DNA from: Comamonadaceae bacterium
Lineage (GTDB): Bacteria > Pseudomonadota > Gammaproteobacteria > Burkholderiales > Burkholderiaceae_C
DNA: 27,103 nucleotides
Assembly: GCA_947374485.1 (NCBI GenBank)
Contig: CANCCF010000042.1
Coordinates: 1 to 27,103 of the forward strand
Direction of reading: 5' to 3'
Under the pieces are notes generated by a model, which was given only the letters and a program-made list of their open reading frames with translations, did not search any database and had not been told where the DNA came from. How positions within the stretch are numbered: position 1 is the first letter of the stretch; each line of letters opens with the position of its first letter. The translations under genes were made by a program, and so were the position numbers. Shown here in pieces: positions 25,159 through 27,103 of the stretch.

Positions 25159-27103
25159 ATGCCACAGTCTTTCACCCTTCTGCACCACAGTGCTGCCGTG
25201 CGGCAGCGCACGCTGCTGCATTTCGGGCCAGCCTATGTGCTGGCGTGGCTGGGCACCTGGTACTCGGCCAGCGTTCTGGCCACCATGGGTGTGGCCAGCC
25301 TGTGGTTTTTGCCCGCGGGCTTGCGCTTCTTTTGCATTTTTGCCCTGGGCGGAGCCGGCCTGGCACTGGACCTGATTACCGGTGGGCTGCTGTTGCTGCT
25401 CCAGTGGGCTGTGTCCGGGCCAACGCCGGACGCCAGCCTGGCCGCGCAACTGCAGGGCCGCCTGTACGACCTGCTGGTTTTTCCCCTGGCCTATGCGCTG
25501 GTCGCCTTGCCACTGCGGCGGCATTTGCGGGGCACGCTCGACTTCACTGCCACCCGGCAAACCTGTCTTTTCTTTGCTGCGGCGCTGCTTGCAGCCGCAC
25601 TGGCGGCCATGGCGGGTACGGCAAGGCTTGTGGTGTTGGGCCAGGTATCCCAGGCCCAATGGCCTGTGTTGTGGCTCAGCTGGGCCACCGGCGATTTCAT
25701 CGGTGTGCTCACCCTCACGCCCTTTCTGCTGGTGCTGGTGTGGCCGCGCCTGCGCAGGTACCTGGAGCAAGGCAGCTGGGTGGTGCACCAGGGTGCACGG
25801 CACGGGCCATCCGCCCAGGCCTGGCCGCTGCGCGAGGCCGTGCTGGTCGTCGCACTGGTGGTGGCTGCCTTGTGGGGCCTGAACCTGGTGCCGCACGACT
25901 TGGGCAACCAGCAACAGTCACCGGTGTTGGCGCTGTTGCTGCTCATACCGGTGTTCACGGTGGCGCTGCGTTCCCGCTTGCGCGGCGCGGTGCTGGCCAT
26001 CGTGCTGCTCGACTGCGGTCTGGTGCTCATGGTGGCGCTGCGCCAGCAGACCGCGCTGGCGCTGCAATACCAGTGGGTCATGGTGGCCATTGCGCTGGTG
26101 GGGTTGTGGCTGGGCGGCGCCGCAGAGGCCAGCCATAACCTGCTGGTGCGCCTGCAGGACTTTTCCACTGTCTCCAATGACCTGCTGTGGGAAACCGGGC
26201 GCGACGGTGTACTGCACATCAGCGGGCGTCTGTCGGACACCCTGGCCTTCACGCCCGGCCAGTCATGGCGCTCCCTGCTGGCGCCGGTGGCGCAGCCCGA
26301 CCTGGCGCAAATCGAGCAGGCGCGCGCCCACCAGCAGGGCTTCAGCCATCTGGAGCTGGCCCTGTGCGACAGCAGCCAGGTGCCACGCTGGTTCAGCGTC
26401 AGCGGCCTGCCGCTGTGGGATGCCGATGGCAGCTTCCGGGGCTATCGGGGCACGGCTGCGGACATCAGCGATGCCGTCAAGGTCAAGGCGCTGATGGACA
26501 GCTACAACCTGGAATTGCTCAACGAAGTGGCCGCGCGCACCCAAGAGCTCCACCGCAGCAACACCGAGCTGGCCATCCAGGAGCAGCACCTGCGCGTGCT
26601 GCTGGCTGCCGCACCGGTGGGTGTGCTCGAGCTTGACGAGGACGGCCACTGCCGCTACCTCAACCCCAACGGCAGCCTGATGACCGGGCGCAGCATCGAG
26701 GAAGGCCGCGGCCTGCACCTGCTCGATTTCGTGCATGCGGATGACCGCGAACGGGTGCAACAGGTGCTGCAGCAGCCGCGCCAGATGGGCGCTGTGGAGT
26801 CGCAGGAGTTCCGCCTGGACATCAGCGACATCTGGTGCACCGCCACCTGGATCAAGACCCGCGACGAACAGGCCTCCGGCAGCACCACCGTGGTGGTGCT
26901 GGTCGACTCCACCCTGCAGCACCAGCAATCGGAGCGCCTGTGGGCCATGGCGCACACCGACCTGCTGACCGGCCTGCCCAACCGCAACCTGTTCCAGGAC
27001 CGGGTGCAGCAGGCGTTGACGCTGGCCAAGCGCCACGACAGCGGAGCGGCCTTGCTGTGGATTGACCTGGACGGCTTCAAGGCGGTGAACGACACCCTGG
27101 GCC
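25159..27103 (+). CDS. Membrane-bound MASE1-PAS-PAS-GGDEF protein (partial, runs off right edge)
   Basis: The first 648 codons of a likely diguanylate cyclase are visible. Residues about 20-325 hold eight to ten hydrophobic helices with MASE1-type landmarks (SLWFLPAGLRF at 47-57; WLSWATGDFIGVLTLTPFLLV at 172-192). A first PAS-like domain spans about 335-440 (WFSVSGLPLWDADG, GYRGTAADIS). A helical segment (about 441-480) leads to a second PAS domain (about 481-590; AAPVGVLELDEDGHCRYLNP). The GGDEF domain begins near 597 with AHTDLLTGLPNRNLF and WIDLDGFKAVNDTLG, where the window ends. The catalytic GGDEF motif itself, and any EAL domain, lie outside. The ATG at 25159 has no strong ribosome-binding site, only AAGGTGG 19 bases upstream. 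If active it would make cyclic-di-GMP in response to a sensed signal. Confidence 0.88.
   Translation, partial: MPQSFTLLHHSAAVRQRTLLHFGPAYVLAWLGTWYSASVLATMGVASLWFLPAGLRFFCIFALGGAGLALDLITGGLLLLLQWAVSGPTPDASLAAQLQGRLYDLLVFPLAYALVALPLRRHLRGTLDFTATRQTCLFFAAALLAAALAAMAGTARLVVLGQVSQAQWPVLWLSWATGDFIGVLTLTPFLLVLVWPRLRRYLEQGSWVVHQGARHGPSAQAWPLREAVLVVALVVAALWGLNLVPHDLGNQQQSPVLALLLLIPVFTVALRSRLRGAVLAIVLLDCGLVLMVALRQQTALALQYQWVMVAIALVGLWLGGAAEASHNLLVRLQDFSTVSNDLLWETGRDGVLHISGRLSDTLAFTPGQSWRSLLAPVAQPDLAQIEQARAHQQGFSHLELALCDSSQVPRWFSVSGLPLWDADGSFRGYRGTAADISDAVKVKALMDSYNLELLNEVAARTQELHRSNTELAIQEQHLRVLLAAAPVGVLELDEDGHCRYLNPNGSLMTGRSIEEGRGLHLLDFVHADDRERVQQVLQQPRQMGAVESQEFRLDISDIWCTATWIKTRDEQASGSTTVVVLVDSTLQHQQSERLWAMAHTDLLTGLPNRNLFQDRVQQALTLAKRHDSGAALLWIDLDGFKAVNDTLG

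Overview
This GC-rich window looks like chromosomal DNA of a betaproteobacterium of the order Burkholderiales, probably a Comamonadaceae member. The evidence is the protein families and codon use, together with a set of genes associated with exosortase A (XrtA/PEP-CTERM) and exopolysaccharide (EPS). No rRNA, tRNA, CRISPR array, transposase or integrase was recognised. No stretch longer than about 260 bases lacks a gene.

Layout. (1) Positions 1-3457, minus strand: a TPR/Gly-rich membrane protein, a YbdK-like carboxylate-amine ligase and a monovalent cation:proton antiporter. The last two are separated by one base. A possible gene edge lies at the extreme left. (2) Positions 3713-4957, plus strand: an acyltransferase with an N-acyl amino acid synthase (FeeM-like) domain and a C-terminal PilZ-like domain, followed by a 12-bp tandem repeat array. 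(3) Positions 5087-12687, minus strand: a tight XrtA-associated operon in the order sugar transferase, PrsK histidine kinase, PrsR sigma-54 activator, PrsT TPR lipoprotein. (4) Positions 12813-15714: five small, apparently unrelated genes on both strands (cupin, DUF427, DUF2237, DCC/DUF393, ChrR-like bicupin). (5) Positions 15869-20922, minus strand: a second XrtA-associated operon with acyl-CoA ligase, PLP-dependent decarboxylase and an O-antigen ligase/polymerase-like protein. It is preceded by an unclassified membrane protein (20993-21700). (6) Positions 21811-25066, plus strand: a B12-type radical SAM enzyme of the RiPP-maturation C-methyltransferase family, and a glycosyltransferase 7 bases downstream. 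(7) From 25159 to the right edge: a membrane-bound MASE1-PAS-PAS-GGDEF protein, cut off by the window.

How it fits together (inference). The sugar transferase would start an EPS repeat unit on undecaprenyl phosphate. Glycosyltransferases would extend it and the ligase/polymerase-like protein would polymerise or transfer it. PrsK/PrsR would control sigma-54-dependent expression. PrsT and the ligase/decarboxylase pair are standard companions of exosortase A. The exosortase itself, PEP-CTERM target proteins and the partner acyl carrier protein are not in this window. The PilZ-like and GGDEF modules suggest that cyclic-di-GMP also acts on this locus. The most unusual element is the radical SAM C-methyltransferase plus glycosyltransferase pair, which lies inside an EPS locus with no visible precursor peptide.
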